A stretch of 64,000 nucleotides of DNA from Bacteroidota bacterium. Its GTDB lineage: Bacteria > Bacteroidota > Bacteroidia > Bacteroidales > Lentimicrobiaceae. The DNA is taken from NCBI GenBank assembly GCA_023434665.1, contig JAEYSM010000023.1, forward strand, positions 124,001-188,000, read 5' to 3'. Under the pieces are notes generated by a model. It had not been told where the DNA came from and made no database searches. It saw only the letters and a program-made list of their open reading frames with translations. Positions within the stretch are counted from its first letter, which is position 1. Each line of letters begins with the position of its first letter. The translations under genes were made by a program, and so were the position numbers. Positions 9,185 through 19,145 of the stretch are shown here, piece by piece.

Positions 9185-9934
9185 CTAAAAATAATTTCTT
9201 CTTCTTTTAAGGGAAAAACGAATCACCATAGGTGCAGTCTGAATTATGACCACACTAAATAATACAGCAAGAAGAAAAGAAGCACCAATATTAAGGCTTA
9301 AAGTAGAATTAACTAACGGAAGGATTAAAATAAATGAGAGTAAAACCGGGATAACTACTCCCAAAATCAACCATGTGCGCATTCCGGATATTCCCTTTAA
9401 AAACTTACGGGTGGGAACAGCTCTGAGGAAGTACCAGCAAAATCTTCTACTACTAAAAGTAAGCCAGGTAATCATAACAAATACTGTTAAAATCCTCAGC
9501 CAGATATATGGAATAAGCCAGGTCATTGCCACTCCCAACTGTCTGAATTCAAATATCCCTGAAATTAAAGCCCCCCCTACCAGTATCACCATGTAAAATG
9601 ATAACCATGTAATTGTTAGTCTGAATATCCAATTTCTCTTGCGGGAAATAAATTCAGGTAAATACATTCCCAGTAATCCAAAAAAAAGATAAGGTAAAGT
9701 ATAAATTAAAATTACCTTCCCTTCTGTCCATCCTGATTGGCCTAAAGCAGGAAAAGTGACCAGAAAAGGTGAGTAATTGAATTTTATGCCATTCAAAAAT
9801 GCAAAAATTGATAAAATCCCGGTATCGAGTATTCTTACTACCAAGAAAGCGAATAACGACAGAGCAGTGGAAATCGCAACATACCTGAGTAAAGATGATG
9901 CGTCGCCATAGGAAAGCACTTTAGGTTTATTCAT
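9185..9934 (-). CDS. polytopic membrane protein of unknown function
   Basis: A 249-residue integral membrane protein with about six hydrophobic segments (around residues 14-37, 68-90, 103-125, 138-160, 185-205 and 215-238) and basic C-terminus (RFSLKRRRNYF). I do not recognise its family. The topology and the absence of long soluble domains resemble Yip1/YIF1-like or exopolysaccharide-accessory membrane proteins, but this is only a look-alike. It stands between the two CapD-type dehydratase genes on the same strand, with 117 bases to the downstream copy and 165 bases to the upstream copy, so it may be part of that group. Confidence 0.6.
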   Translation of the reverse strand: MNKPKVLSYGDASSLLRYVAISTALSLFAFLVVRILDTGILSIFAFLNGIKFNYSPFLVTFPALGQSGWTEGKVILIYTLPYLFFGLLGMYLPEFISRKRNWIFRLTITWLSFYMVILVGGALISGIFEFRQLGVAMTWLIPYIWLRILTVFVMITWLTFSSRRFCWYFLRAVPTRKFLKGISGMRTWLILGVVIPVLLSFILILPLVNSTLSLNIGASFLLAVLFSVVIIQTAPMVIRFSLKRRRNYF

Positions 9935-10099
9935 GCAAGAATATAAGGAGTACGTAATGAATGCGTTGGCGAAAATACGAAGTTTTTCGTTTGTTCATCG
10001 AAAAACAATTCACCTCGATGAATTAAGAATATATAACCGGATTATAGTGCAATTGCGTTCACATCGCAATCATATTATCTCAAATCTACTGAAGTAAAT

Positions 10100-12172
10100 T
10101 TATGCCCGTATTTCGGCTTTCTTATCAAGTTGTTGGAATACGGAATTATTACTCTTATATTCAGGAATCAGATCTTTAATAAGTGCTACCAATCTCATAT
10201 TGCTGTTGAAGTTATTATTCGCTGCTTCAGGCAAGGTTGATTGATTAACCATCCTATGAAAATCATCAAATCGACTACATATTTCCCGGAAAGGATATGG
10301 GTTAGTATTTGCAATGAAGATTTTGGGATGAGGGGTTTTAGTACCTTTTTCTTTTTCGTAAAATAATTCTTCATATAACTTCTCCCCCGGGCGCAAGCCA
10401 GTATATACAATTTTAATATCCTTATTGGGTTCCAATCCGCTTAATTTAATCATATTATATGCCAAATCAGTAATTCGGACTAGTTTACCCATATCAAACA
10501 TCATAATTTCTCCTCCTTGGCCCATAGCACTTGCTTCGAGGACTAGGCGACATGCTTCAGGTATTGTCATGAAATATCTGGTTACCTCTGGATGTGTGAC
10601 AGTAACAGGACCACCTTTTGCAATTTGTTTTTCAAATAATGGTATAACTGACCCATTACTTCCTAAAACATTCCCAAATCTTGTTGTAATAAACTGCGTT
10701 CTCTTTTTAAAATCCTCAGTATTATGCTCGTACTCAGGACCATTCAATTTATTTTTTTGATTAAAATCAATTTCTTCCTTCTTTTCTTTAGAATGAAGGT
10801 GGTTATTAAGACTCTGAATATATATTTCTGCCGCCCTCTTGGTGGCACCCATGACATTCGTAGGATTAACTGCTTTATCAGTTGAGATCATCACAAACTT
10901 TTCCACACCATATTCAGAAGCGAGGTCAGCTACATTTCTGGTTCCCAGGATATTGACTCTGACTGCTTCATGTGGATTTCTTTCCATCATCGGCACATGC
11001 TTATAGGCAGCAGCATGATAGATAATTTGAGGCCTAAACTCACAAAATATCTTTTTCATTGAAGAGTGATCAGCCACATCTGCTATAAAAAAATGTAGGC
11101 TCTCATTCCTGAATCCATTCTCATCAGGAGCGTTTCTTTCCAGCCTCTGAGATATTTCGTTTTCCAAATGAAACATCGGGGTTTCGGCTTGATCAACCAT
11201 GATCAGCACATCCGGGCTGCACGAACATAACTGCCTCACTATTTCACTCCCAATACTACCTGCAGCACCAGTGACCATTACCCTTTTCCCATTGACATGT
11301 TCACGGATATTTATATCAGATAAGACTATTTCATCTCGCTGCAACAAATCTGTTATTTCCACCCGCCGAATTTGTTTTGCAGAAAATTGTCCATTTATCC
11401 ATGATTCAATAGGTGGAACTTCTTTAACTGTCAATTCAGGAAGTTGAAGTAACTCTTCAATAAGCTCCCTTTTTCTGTCCTTACTTATATTATGAATTGC
11501 AAAGATGACTTCCCTGACTTGATTTTGATGAAGGAATTTGGGATTAAAGACCCCCGTTGAAAACACCTGAACTCCTTCAATTGATTTACCAATTTTAGCA
11601 GGATTATTATCTACAAATCCTATGACCCGAATACTTCTACTTTGATCCGCCTGTATCAAATTCTTTGTTAACAGCCCTGAATTACCTGCTCCATATATCA
11701 GTACATTATAGGAGTCACCTTCATCTTTAAGCCAATAGTAGAAAATTTTGACTGCACTACGAACCAGAAATATAATCATGCTAGAAAGAAATGTGAAGAT
11801 AATTATCACTGAAGCTGGTATATAATAGAAGTCAGGAAAGAACTTATTGATTTTTAAAGCATTTATCAAAACTATTGAAGACGAAAGGATTAATATAGCT
11901 TTAAGTAACCTTACAATATCTTTTAAGCCTGTATGACGGATTATGCCTCTATTAAGCTCCATTGCTTTAAAGATAAAAGCAGATAAAAGGCCAACAGGGA
12001 TCATTTGCAGATACATTCCCTTTACTTCGGCATCAGAAAGTTGAAAGTTGTTTCTTAATGTATAAGCAGCAGCAAAGGAAAACAGCACAATGAATACATC
12101 CTTCAGGAGGATAATCCAAGAGGGTAAAATTATAGACGATTGTTCTAAAAGGAAATTCTTTAATCGGCTCAT
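10100..12172 (-). CDS. membrane-bound nucleotide-sugar 4,6-dehydratase, CapD/WbpM/PglF type (copy 2)
   Basis: A 690-residue paralogue of the gene at 7058-9067 with the same layout: four N-terminal membrane helices, a first Rossmann domain (VLIYGAGNSGLL) and a catalytic SDR domain with VTGAAGSIGSE and the NVMGATKR segment (M441/K445, the Met replacing Tyr of ordinary SDRs). The two copies are strikingly similar in the catalytic half but clearly divergent in the membrane half. Copy 2 carries an extra hydrophilic, Lys/Glu/Asn-rich stretch of about 30 residues (around 457-490) directly after the AAEIYIQSLN helix, where copy 1 has only a few residues. A small unknown gene ends 13 bases upstream and is probably co-transcribed. 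Predicted reaction is UDP-GlcNAc (or related) 4,6-dehydration; the substrate difference between the copies is unknown. Confidence 0.92.
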   Translation of the reverse strand: MSRLKNFLLEQSSIILPSWIILLKDVFIVLFSFAAAYTLRNNFQLSDAEVKGMYLQMIPVGLLSAFIFKAMELNRGIIRHTGLKDIVRLLKAILILSSSIVLINALKINKFFPDFYYIPASVIIIFTFLSSMIIFLVRSAVKIFYYWLKDEGDSYNVLIYGAGNSGLLTKNLIQADQSRSIRVIGFVDNNPAKIGKSIEGVQVFSTGVFNPKFLHQNQVREVIFAIHNISKDRKRELIEELLQLPELTVKEVPPIESWINGQFSAKQIRRVEITDLLQRDEIVLSDINIREHVNGKRVMVTGAAGSIGSEIVRQLCSCSPDVLIMVDQAETPMFHLENEISQRLERNAPDENGFRNESLHFFIADVADHSSMKKIFCEFRPQIIYHAAAYKHVPMMERNPHEAVRVNILGTRNVADLASEYGVEKFVMISTDKAVNPTNVMGATKRAAEIYIQSLNNHLHSKEKKEEIDFNQKNKLNGPEYEHNTEDFKKRTQFITTRFGNVLGSNGSVIPLFEKQIAKGGPVTVTHPEVTRYFMTIPEACRLVLEASAMGQGGEIMMFDMGKLVRITDLAYNMIKLSGLEPNKDIKIVYTGLRPGEKLYEELFYEKEKGTKTPHPKIFIANTNPYPFREICSRFDDFHRMVNQSTLPEAANNNFNSNMRLVALIKDLIPEYKSNNSVFQQLDKKAEIRA

Positions 12173-12185
12173 GATAGATTTATCT

Positions 12186-12524
12186 TCACTTACCTAAGGC
12201 ATCTGCCTTATTTTCAAATATAAACTCATTCACCAGCATTTCCTTAAGGCTATTGAAAGAGTCTAATTCAAATGCCATTTCTGTCTTTCCTGAAGGTTGG
12301 TCGAAATTCCCGTTTTCGATAAAATGCTTTAGCAGAAATATAATATATTTACGCTCCTTATTTTCCTTAGAAACCCTGAGTGTACCATCAATGGATTGAA
12401 ATCCATGGTTATCTATTACTGGAAACTTAATCACTTCTAATAGTGAAATTAAATATTCAGCTTTGGTGATTGGTTCTTCCAAATGGCGGCTTTTTTTCAG
12501 AAGTTCTGTTAATGTTTCTTTCAT
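12186..12524 (-). CDS. small hypothetical protein upstream of the second dehydratase
   Basis: A soluble protein of 112 residues from the ATG at 12524 (the frame is open to a TTG at 12551). It is mostly helical-looking and charged, begins MKETLTELLKKSRH, and contains KYIIFLLKHFIENGNFDQ; no signal peptide, membrane segment or known motif is visible. It ends 13 bases before the start of the CapD/WbpM-type gene and is likely in the same transcript. I do not recognise the family; a regulatory or accessory role in polysaccharide production would be a guess from position only. Confidence 0.55.
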   Translation of the reverse strand: MKETLTELLKKSRHLEEPITKAEYLISLLEVIKFPVIDNHGFQSIDGTLRVSKENKERKYIIFLLKHFIENGNFDQPSGKTEMAFELDSFNSLKEMLVNEFIFENKADALGK

Positions 12525-12736
12525 GAATAACGATTGAGACCTTCTTAACAAAAGTACCCCATTTAAAAGTTTTAGTAATAATCGTTTGATAAATGAAACC
12601 GGACGTTTGATAATTTAAACCGTACATCTATCCAATCACAATAATATTTGTGTATAAATTTTCATTTCAAGATCAGGATAATTATTATTTGGATAGAACT
12701 CAATAAAGATACCGGCTCTTTGACTAACTTTTTAAT

Positions 12737-12744
12737 TATTTTTG
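12737..12744 (+). promoter_or_regulatory. candidate -7 promoter box of the legB-like gene
   Basis: TAttTTTG followed by C, matching the Bacteroidota -7 consensus TAnnTTTG, 18 bases before the ATG at 12763. A TTTG at 12719-12722 lies upstream, but the spacing of 14 bases is shorter than the usual 17-23, so the -33 element is doubtful. The divergent gene to the left starts at 12524. Confidence 0.4.
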
Positions 12745-12762
12745 CAATCTAAATAAATAAGC

Positions 12763-13740
12763 ATGAAAGCTTTAGTCACAGGTGCTGATGGTTTTATCGG
12801 TTCACATCTTACCGAACAATTACTTGCAAAAGGATATTCTGTAAGGGCACTTGCCCAATATAATTCATTTAATTATTGGGGTTGGCTTGAGGATATACCT
12901 CAACAGGAAAAACTGGAAGTAGTTACCGGAGATATTCGTGATCCACATTTTGTAAGAACCATCGTTAAAGGAACTGACATCGTCTTTCATCTGGCTGCCT
13001 TAATTGCTATTCCTTATTCATATCATGCACCTGACAGTTATGTTGATACTAATATCCGAGGCACCCTCAATGTTGTTCAAGCTGCTCGTGAACTGGGTAA
13101 CATCCGTGTAATAACCACATCAACATCCGAGGTTTACGGGACCGCTCAATATGTTCCAATTGATGAGAAGCATCCACGGCAACCTCAATCTCCATATTCT
13201 GCGACTAAAATTGCATCAGATGCCATTGCACTGAGTTTTTACAATGCATTTGACCTTCCTTTAACCATAGCCAGGCCTTTTAATACTTACGGACCGCGCC
13301 AATCAGCGAGAGCCATTATCCCAACAATAATTTCTCAGATTGCCAGTGGTATTAAACAAATAAAACTTGGCGATTTGACTCCAACCCGCGATTTTAATTA
13401 TGTTAAAGACACTGCAAATGGTTTCATTTCCCTTGCTGAAAGCGATGCAACCATTGGCAAAGAAGTAAATATTGCTTCAGCACAGGAAATCTCTATGTTC
13501 GACACTCTTAATCTGATTAAGACAATTATGGGAAGTGACGTTGTCTTTTTAGTAGATGAGCAACGATTAAGGCCTTCAAATTCAGAAGTTTTCAGATTGC
13601 TTGGCGATAATTCTCTGATAAAAGAACTCACGAATTGGGATCCTGTTTATGACCTAAATACCGGACTTAGAGAGACAATTGAATGGTTCCTCCAAAAAGA
13701 AAATTTAAAAAAATATAAGGCCGATATCTACAACTTGTAA
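12763..13740 (+). CDS. legB: NAD-dependent nucleotide-sugar 4,6-dehydratase, LegB-like
   Basis: A 325-residue soluble extended SDR. It starts with the NAD-binding VTGADGFIGSHL motif, has the STSEVYGT strand and the catalytic SPYSATK motif (Y145, K149), then RPFNTYGPRQSARAIIPTII and RDFNYVKDTANGF. The YNSFNYWGWLED segment near residue 40 is characteristic of the LegB group, which performs the first committed step toward legionaminic acid-like nonulosonic sugars (4,6-dehydration of UDP- or GDP-GlcNAc). Unlike the CapD-type enzymes nearby it is soluble and keeps the classical Tyr. No LegC, NeuB or NeuC homologue is in the window, so the pathway cannot be confirmed and another deoxysugar is possible. 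Transcribed away from the CapD cluster, 23 bases ahead of the endonuclease gene. Confidence 0.75.
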   Translation: MKALVTGADGFIGSHLTEQLLAKGYSVRALAQYNSFNYWGWLEDIPQQEKLEVVTGDIRDPHFVRTIVKGTDIVFHLAALIAIPYSYHAPDSYVDTNIRGTLNVVQAARELGNIRVITTSTSEVYGTAQYVPIDEKHPRQPQSPYSATKIASDAIALSFYNAFDLPLTIARPFNTYGPRQSARAIIPTIISQIASGIKQIKLGDLTPTRDFNYVKDTANGFISLAESDATIGKEVNIASAQEISMFDTLNLIKTIMGSDVVFLVDEQRLRPSNSEVFRLLGDNSLIKELTNWDPVYDLNTGLRETIEWFLQKENLKKYKADIYNL

Positions 13741-13762
13741 TTATCAGTGCACTAATCCCTCT

Positions 13763-14890
13763 ATGATAAAAATCATTTTACGAACTCTCATTATTCTCTT
13801 ATTTGTCTATCCTGGTAAAGTACTGCCACAATCGCAAATAATCGAGGAGGGACATTCAATTGATCGGAATATTCCTGCCGGTTACTATGATAAGGCCATT
13901 GGATTGAGAGGTTTGCCCCTTAAATCTGCACTACACAACATAATAAAAGGTCATACTAAGAGAAGTTACAGTTTCCTATGGTCGGCTTTTTATACAACCG
14001 ATGATAAACCAAATGGCACTGTTTGGGATATCTATAGTGATGTTCCTGATGGATCGCCCAATGGAAACCCACCCTATATATTTAATTTTGGACCACAGGG
14101 TCATCAATGCTCAACTACACCTGGTACCGAAGGCGTATGTTATAACCGTGAACATTCTTTTCCACGAAGTTGGTTTGATGGAAGTGAAAGTGATACTATG
14201 TATACTGATCTTTTCCATCTTTATCCTGTCGATAGCAAGGTTAATTCGATCCGCAATAACAATCCATATGGAGAGGTAAAATATCCATCATGGACATCAA
14301 AAAACGGAAGCAAATCTGGGCCTAGCAGCATACCGGGATATAGTGGAACAGCATTCGAACCCATAGATGAATACAAAGGAGATCTTGCACGCACAATGCT
14401 TTACATGTCAGTGAGGTATCATCATCTGATTGCTTCCTGGCAACCATATGCAGATGCCATTCTAGATGGAACACTATGGCCATCGTTCGATGAATGGCAA
14501 CTTAATATGCTATTAAAATGGCATCGATCTGACCCGGTTAGCCAAAAGGAAATTGAAAGAAATGAAGAAATTTATAATCAATATCAATTTAACCGAAATC
14601 CTTTCATTGATCATCCCGAGTTTGTAGATTACATCTGGGCTCCAACTATTAGTATTGAAGAGTACAAAGCCCCGGAATTTAATGCTTATATTTTAGAAGG
14701 GTACTTAAGAATCGAAGGTTTAAAAAGAAATAATTTAGTTTACATCAGCAATATCACTGGTCAGGTGATATGTTCGGTTCACTCAACCGATGCTGAAATT
14801 GAATTCGACTCTAACAGATATCCTCATGGTATTTATATTGTAACTGTTATAAGCAATACTGGCATAGCTGCTAAAAAAGTGATTTTCTGA
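13763..14890 (+). CDS. secreted endonuclease I family nuclease with type IX sorting tail
   Basis: A 375-residue secreted nuclease. Signal peptide at residues 1-23 (ILRTLIILLFVYPGKVLPQ), endonuclease I domain (Pfam Endonuclease_1) from about 40 to 290 with the catalytic segment YNREHSFPRSWF (H131) and the following TDLFHLYPVDSKVNSIRNNNPYG block, which contains the metal-binding Asn/Asp residues of the family. A C-terminal domain of about 70 residues (LRIEGLKRNNLVYISNITGQVI ... YPHGIYIVTV) has the pattern of a type IX secretion sorting domain. Expected role: extracellular DNA/RNA degradation for nutrient scavenging. It follows legB closely but is probably functionally unrelated; the type IX machinery genes are elsewhere in this window. 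Confidence 0.9.
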   Translation: MIKIILRTLIILLFVYPGKVLPQSQIIEEGHSIDRNIPAGYYDKAIGLRGLPLKSALHNIIKGHTKRSYSFLWSAFYTTDDKPNGTVWDIYSDVPDGSPNGNPPYIFNFGPQGHQCSTTPGTEGVCYNREHSFPRSWFDGSESDTMYTDLFHLYPVDSKVNSIRNNNPYGEVKYPSWTSKNGSKSGPSSIPGYSGTAFEPIDEYKGDLARTMLYMSVRYHHLIASWQPYADAILDGTLWPSFDEWQLNMLLKWHRSDPVSQKEIERNEEIYNQYQFNRNPFIDHPEFVDYIWAPTISIEEYKAPEFNAYILEGYLRIEGLKRNNLVYISNITGQVICSVHSTDAEIEFDSNRYPHGIYIVTVISNTGIAAKKVIF

Positions 14891-14949
14891 TGATGTCTAT
14901 CGTTTTATTTTTATCAGACTATAGTATAATTCACTTTTAGAAAAATCAG

Positions 14950-17034
14950 TTATTTGATTAGGACTTTTAAAGACTCATGTCCGTTAATCGAGACAAAATA
15001 CAATCCTGGTTTCATCCCTCTAAGATCCATAATTTCACTTGAACTATTTATCGCAATCTTTCTGATTAATCCTCCCTGAACATTATAGACACTCACATTT
15101 GAAGGAGTGGATGGATTAAATGCGGGATAATTTATAGTAATTTGATCTGTGGCTGGATTGGGATAAACTGATAATGTATGAGCAACAGGCATCTCATGTA
15201 CATTTACATATAAACCATTCTGCCATACCCCCCTGTTTAATGTACCAGCATATAGTACACCCTCAGATGATGACGCGAAGCTCCTTACAGGTGGTAAAGT
15301 TACTTCTCCATTCGAGAATAATGACCAGGTTAACCCGAAGTCTTCCGACCTGTAAAAATCATAATAATCACCTGCATATAATACGGCTTGATTATCAGTT
15401 TCAGCAACAGTAAGAAATGGGGTCCCGGGAAACAAGTCTGTTATATTAACCCAGGTATATCCATTATCCTGACTTCTGAAAAGATTTCCATCAGAAGCCA
15501 TGAAAAACTGTCCATTATTTCCAGCGATTATTTTTTCAACACTATTATTAATAAATTCAGTGTTAATAGAACTTGCATTTGCACCGCCATCATCTGATCT
15601 GTAAATATAATATGGATAGTCTTGTTCACTTGCAAGTATAGTGCCCTGATTGTTTATTTCTATATCGTTGTAAATTGATTGAGGGAACGCAGTGAGTATC
15701 CAATTATAACCACCATCGGTAGATTTCAGAACACCCAGGTATTCCATTACAGCGAAAACATCACCTGACTGGCTAAATTCAAAATCAATCAAACGATTTT
15801 CAAAACTGCTGATCTGTTCCCAGGTTTCACCATTATCAGAACTTTTCAGTAGTCTTCCAGATATCCAACTGTTGATAGCTAAATAAACATCATTTCCGTA
15901 CACCATAATCTTGGCAAAGTCTCCTGTTAAAGTATCAGAAATAACGATCCAATTGCCTCCTCCATCATCAGAACGCCATACTTTATTTCCCAGAGCATAA
16001 ATAACACCCTCGTCGTCAACAGCCATGGAACTTACATGACTAATAATCATTCCTTCCACTTTTTCTTCCCATACATTCCCATCATTCATTGACCGATAAG
16101 TGCCAATTCCTCCTGCAAAAACTGAGTTTGTGGTAGAAACAAGGCAATAAAGCTCCTGGTTAGGAAGTCCATTGTTTATTGTATCCCAGGAAATACCACC
16201 ATCTGCTGATCTTCTCATCCCGTTATAACGTGTTCCCAGGAAGATCTCATTTTCGCTATTTATTGAAATTGACGTTGCCTCATCTTCCATGATGAGTTCC
16301 CATGAGGTTGCATTGTCCAATGTACGATAAACCCCCATATCCCATCTATTGGCAGCATAAAGTGTACCGGCAGTATCAAAAGTAAGAGAACTCACACCAA
16401 AAATAGCCGGAATAGGATTTAAATCCTCCCATGTCTCACCTTGGTCAATCGACATTTTAAGCATTTCGTTTGATCCAAGATATATATTACCTTCCGGGCT
16501 GACAGCAAGTTCAATGTATTCCATATAATTTGTCGGATTAATGTCGAAAAATGCCCATGAATCTCCCTCATCATGTGAAACAAAGACACCTGGAGGTCCC
16601 TCAGTACCATGAACTACACCTCCATAAATCACCCCATCTTGATCAATAGTTATTGCCTGTATTGACCGGATCTCTCCCAAGTCTCCGGTTAAGCCCTGAT
16701 TAGCGGCTTCCCATGTCGATCCATGATCATAAGACCGTGATATGCCGTCAATGTTTGTAAAAAGGACACCTGAAGGACTTATTGCAAGGCTACTCCCGAC
16801 ACTATTAGTAAGCCAGTTCCATGATTCACCATTGTCTGATGACCTATATAATCCGGAACCTGAAGCAATAGCATATAAAAAACCAGACTGGTCCGTTTCA
16901 AGACAATAAATTACGCCTCCACCCATTGGCCCATTTGTCTGCTGCCACTGTGCAGATGAATTTATTGTATAAAAGGAGAATGTTAATAAAAGTGCACTAA
17001 ATAAGATCCTGAATTTTGGTGTAGAGAGTTTCAT
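14950..17034 (-). CDS. secreted Asp-box (BNR/VPS10-like) beta-propeller protein with type IX sorting domain
   Basis: A 694-residue secreted repeat protein. Signal peptide at residues 1-28, then about a dozen repeats with Asp-box style turns (SxDxGxTW, for example RSSDNGESW, SYDHGSTW, SHDEGDSW, RTLDNATSW, RSADGGISW, RSQDNGYTW), each about 40-50 residues, the signature of sialidase/VPS10/YCF48-like propellers. The last about 80 residues (LSVYPNPATDQITI ... GMKPGLYFVSI ... LKVLIK) are a textbook type A type IX C-terminal domain. No catalytic residues of sialidases can be identified, so it is more likely a binding or adhesive propeller than an enzyme. Its gene is convergent with the endonuclease gene and stands alone. 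Confidence 0.88.
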   Translation of the reverse strand: MKLSTPKFRILFSALLLTFSFYTINSSAQWQQTNGPMGGGVIYCLETDQSGFLYAIASGSGLYRSSDNGESWNWLTNSVGSSLAISPSGVLFTNIDGISRSYDHGSTWEAANQGLTGDLGEIRSIQAITIDQDGVIYGGVVHGTEGPPGVFVSHDEGDSWAFFDINPTNYMEYIELAVSPEGNIYLGSNEMLKMSIDQGETWEDLNPIPAIFGVSSLTFDTAGTLYAANRWDMGVYRTLDNATSWELIMEDEATSISINSENEIFLGTRYNGMRRSADGGISWDTINNGLPNQELYCLVSTTNSVFAGGIGTYRSMNDGNVWEEKVEGMIISHVSSMAVDDEGVIYALGNKVWRSDDGGGNWIVISDTLTGDFAKIMVYGNDVYLAINSWISGRLLKSSDNGETWEQISSFENRLIDFEFSQSGDVFAVMEYLGVLKSTDGGYNWILTAFPQSIYNDIEINNQGTILASEQDYPYYIYRSDDGGANASSINTEFINNSVEKIIAGNNGQFFMASDGNLFRSQDNGYTWVNITDLFPGTPFLTVAETDNQAVLYAGDYYDFYRSEDFGLTWSLFSNGEVTLPPVRSFASSSEGVLYAGTLNRGVWQNGLYVNVHEMPVAHTLSVYPNPATDQITINYPAFNPSTPSNVSVYNVQGGLIRKIAINSSSEIMDLRGMKPGLYFVSINGHESLKVLIK

Positions 17035-17421
17035 ATAGTAAGGTATAGTATTGTTTTCGAATATTAAATATGTTAATGGCTAAGTTATTTATTATGAACA
17101 TGTTCGGTGCAAGAAAACAACACCCGAAGTATTACCCTGTTCACTGAAATATCAAAAAAAAAGAAAGAATTTCTGAACTTCGGGGTGAAAGTGTTGCTCA
17201 GTTCCCCGATTCGGGATACTTATCAAACACTACAACCACGGAACCACTTCATTACTAATTTTGATTATTGATCATTCAAGGTTTGAATAATTATGCTGTC
17301 TCCCATGATTATCGGGCCTTATGAAGCGGACTCACATATTTAAGCCTTCTCCACTATTTAAAATGGATTCTCATTTGCCAATGAGTCATCCATAAAACCA
17401 CTACTAAAGAAATCACTTTAA
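17035..17421. other. intergenic region between divergent genes, no gene seen
   Basis: Upstream region shared by the Asp-box protein (minus strand) and the flippase gene (plus strand). It contains an imperfect inverted repeat, cacccgaagt near 17130 against acttcggggtg near 17178, separated by about 40 A-rich bases. A 17-codon ORF begins at 17094 but has no support. No promoter, RNA gene or terminator can be assigned with confidence. Confidence 0.4.
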
Positions 17422-18921
17422 ATGTCATTAAAACGAAAAACAGTTGACGGCCTTCTATGGAGCTTTATTGATACAGCACTTGGACAAGGAATACAATTTT
17501 TTGTAAGTATTGTACTCGCACGTCTTCTACTGCCACGTGAATTCGGATTAATTGGTATGATTCTGATATTTATTGCCTTATCAGAGGCATTTATAAACAG
17601 CGGGTTCAGTAGTGCATTGATCCGTAAAAAGGACTGTAACCAGTCGGATTATTCTACCGTATTCTTTTTTAATCTTGCTGCAGGCATTGTATTCTTTTTA
17701 ACTCTTTTCTTTGCAGCTCCATTTATAAGCAATTTCTTTGGCGAACCTCAATTGAAACCTATTGTTCAAGTTCTCGGAATTGTTCTGATTATAGATTCTG
17801 TAACACTAATTCAAAGAACAATTTTAACCAGGGATATTGACTTTAAATTACAGGCACGTGTATCCTTTATAGCGTCTGCAGGATCAGGACTGATTGCAAT
17901 CTTTATGGCATGGAAAGGAATGGGTGTCTGGAGCCTTGTTGTGCAACGAATAAGCCGTCAAGCGATAAATACAGCTTTTCTGTTATTCTGGACTAAATGG
18001 AGACCATCGCTGATCTTTAGTTTTAAATCTTTCAGGGAATTATTTGGTTTTGGAAGTAAACTCCTGATAAGCAATCTGATTGATACATTTTACAACAATA
18101 TTTATTACTTACTAATAGGAAAATACTTTTCGGCTCAACAGTTAGGTTTCTATACAAGAGCCGACGAATTTAACCGATTACCTTCACACAACCTTTCGGG
18201 AATCATTCAACGGGTAAGTTATCCTGTCCTTTGTAGTATTCAGGAAGATCGTGAAAAACTAACTCATACTTATCGGAGATTCATCCGCAGTGCTATGTTT
18301 ATAGCTTTTATTGTAATGTTGCTAATGGCTGCAATGGCTGAACCACTTATCATCACACTAATTGGCGAAAAGTGGCGTGAATCAGTTCCATATTTTCAAT
18401 TACTCTGTTTTACCGGAATGTTTTATCCTTTACATGTCCTTAATTTAAATATTATTCAGGTAAAAGGACGTTCAGATCTCTTCCTCAAACTTGAAATTAT
18501 AAAGAAAGTTCTGGCAATACCCACAATTGTACTTGGTATATTCCTCGGAATTAAAGTCATGATCTTTGGGATGATGGCTAACACGCTCATCGACTTCTAC
18601 CTTAACAATATTTGGAGTAAGAGCCTGATTGGATATTCTTTCAAACAGCAGGTCAAGGACATTCTTCCCTCATTAGTAATTGCTGCAATAGTTGGTATTA
18701 CTGTTTATTCACTTGGCATGTTCTTAACTTATGGTTACGGCACAATCCTTCTCTTGCAGGTAATAACTGGAATTGGACTTACGATTGCTATAAGTGAATT
18801 CACTCGGTTCGGAGATTACATTTTTATAAAAGAAACAATTAGAGAAAGATTTAATCTTCGTCGTAAACCCATCATTATTAACAATATGGAGGCTTCAGTA
18901 GTCCCTGTTGATAAAGCTTGA
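17422..18921 (+). CDS. lipopolysaccharide/O-antigen flippase, MOP superfamily (Wzx/WzxC-like)
   Basis: A 499-residue integral membrane protein with about 12-14 predicted helices. The N-terminus (KRKTVDGLLWSFIDTALGQGIQFFVSIVLARLLLPREFGLIGM) is the typical start of the WzxC/PST branch of the MOP flippases, and PREFG plus the helix pairs through the length agree. Role: translocation of undecaprenyl-linked oligosaccharide across the inner membrane for capsule, LPS or exopolysaccharide. The C-terminal 40 residues after the last helix are polar and end in the cytoplasm. It is not in an operon with the dehydratases, but its function is in the same pathway. ATG at 17422 gives the normal family start. 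Confidence 0.9.
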   Translation: MSLKRKTVDGLLWSFIDTALGQGIQFFVSIVLARLLLPREFGLIGMILIFIALSEAFINSGFSSALIRKKDCNQSDYSTVFFFNLAAGIVFFLTLFFAAPFISNFFGEPQLKPIVQVLGIVLIIDSVTLIQRTILTRDIDFKLQARVSFIASAGSGLIAIFMAWKGMGVWSLVVQRISRQAINTAFLLFWTKWRPSLIFSFKSFRELFGFGSKLLISNLIDTFYNNIYYLLIGKYFSAQQLGFYTRADEFNRLPSHNLSGIIQRVSYPVLCSIQEDREKLTHTYRRFIRSAMFIAFIVMLLMAAMAEPLIITLIGEKWRESVPYFQLLCFTGMFYPLHVLNLNIIQVKGRSDLFLKLEIIKKVLAIPTIVLGIFLGIKVMIFGMMANTLIDFYLNNIWSKSLIGYSFKQQVKDILPSLVIAAIVGITVYSLGMFLTYGYGTILLLQVITGIGLTIAISEFTRFGDYIFIKETIRERFNLRRKPIIINNMEASVVPVDKA

Positions 18922-19145
18922 TTCTTAAAATAAAGGTCAGTAACCTTTTTATTTGTATAATGACCCTAAAACTATTACCTAAAAGATTGCTATAACTTCA
19001 ATATGTTAATCCTGAAACAATTAATAATAAAATCGACATCAAATTATTGACCAAACGCTTTGTTCTATTGTTATAGATAATGAATATAACTCGTACTTCT
19101 CTGTAACCTCGAATTTCTAAAACAACACTTTTTATTAAATAATAT

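Noticed and set aside
9982..10006. 8-bp inverted repeat gtttttcg/cgaaaaac between dehydratase copies
   Set aside because: Hairpin possible but not followed by a T-run on either strand; no gene-end position match to call a terminator.
17094..17147. 17-codon ORF in the 17.0-17.4 kb spacer
   Set aside because: Too short, no terminator or promoter association, no recognised similarity.
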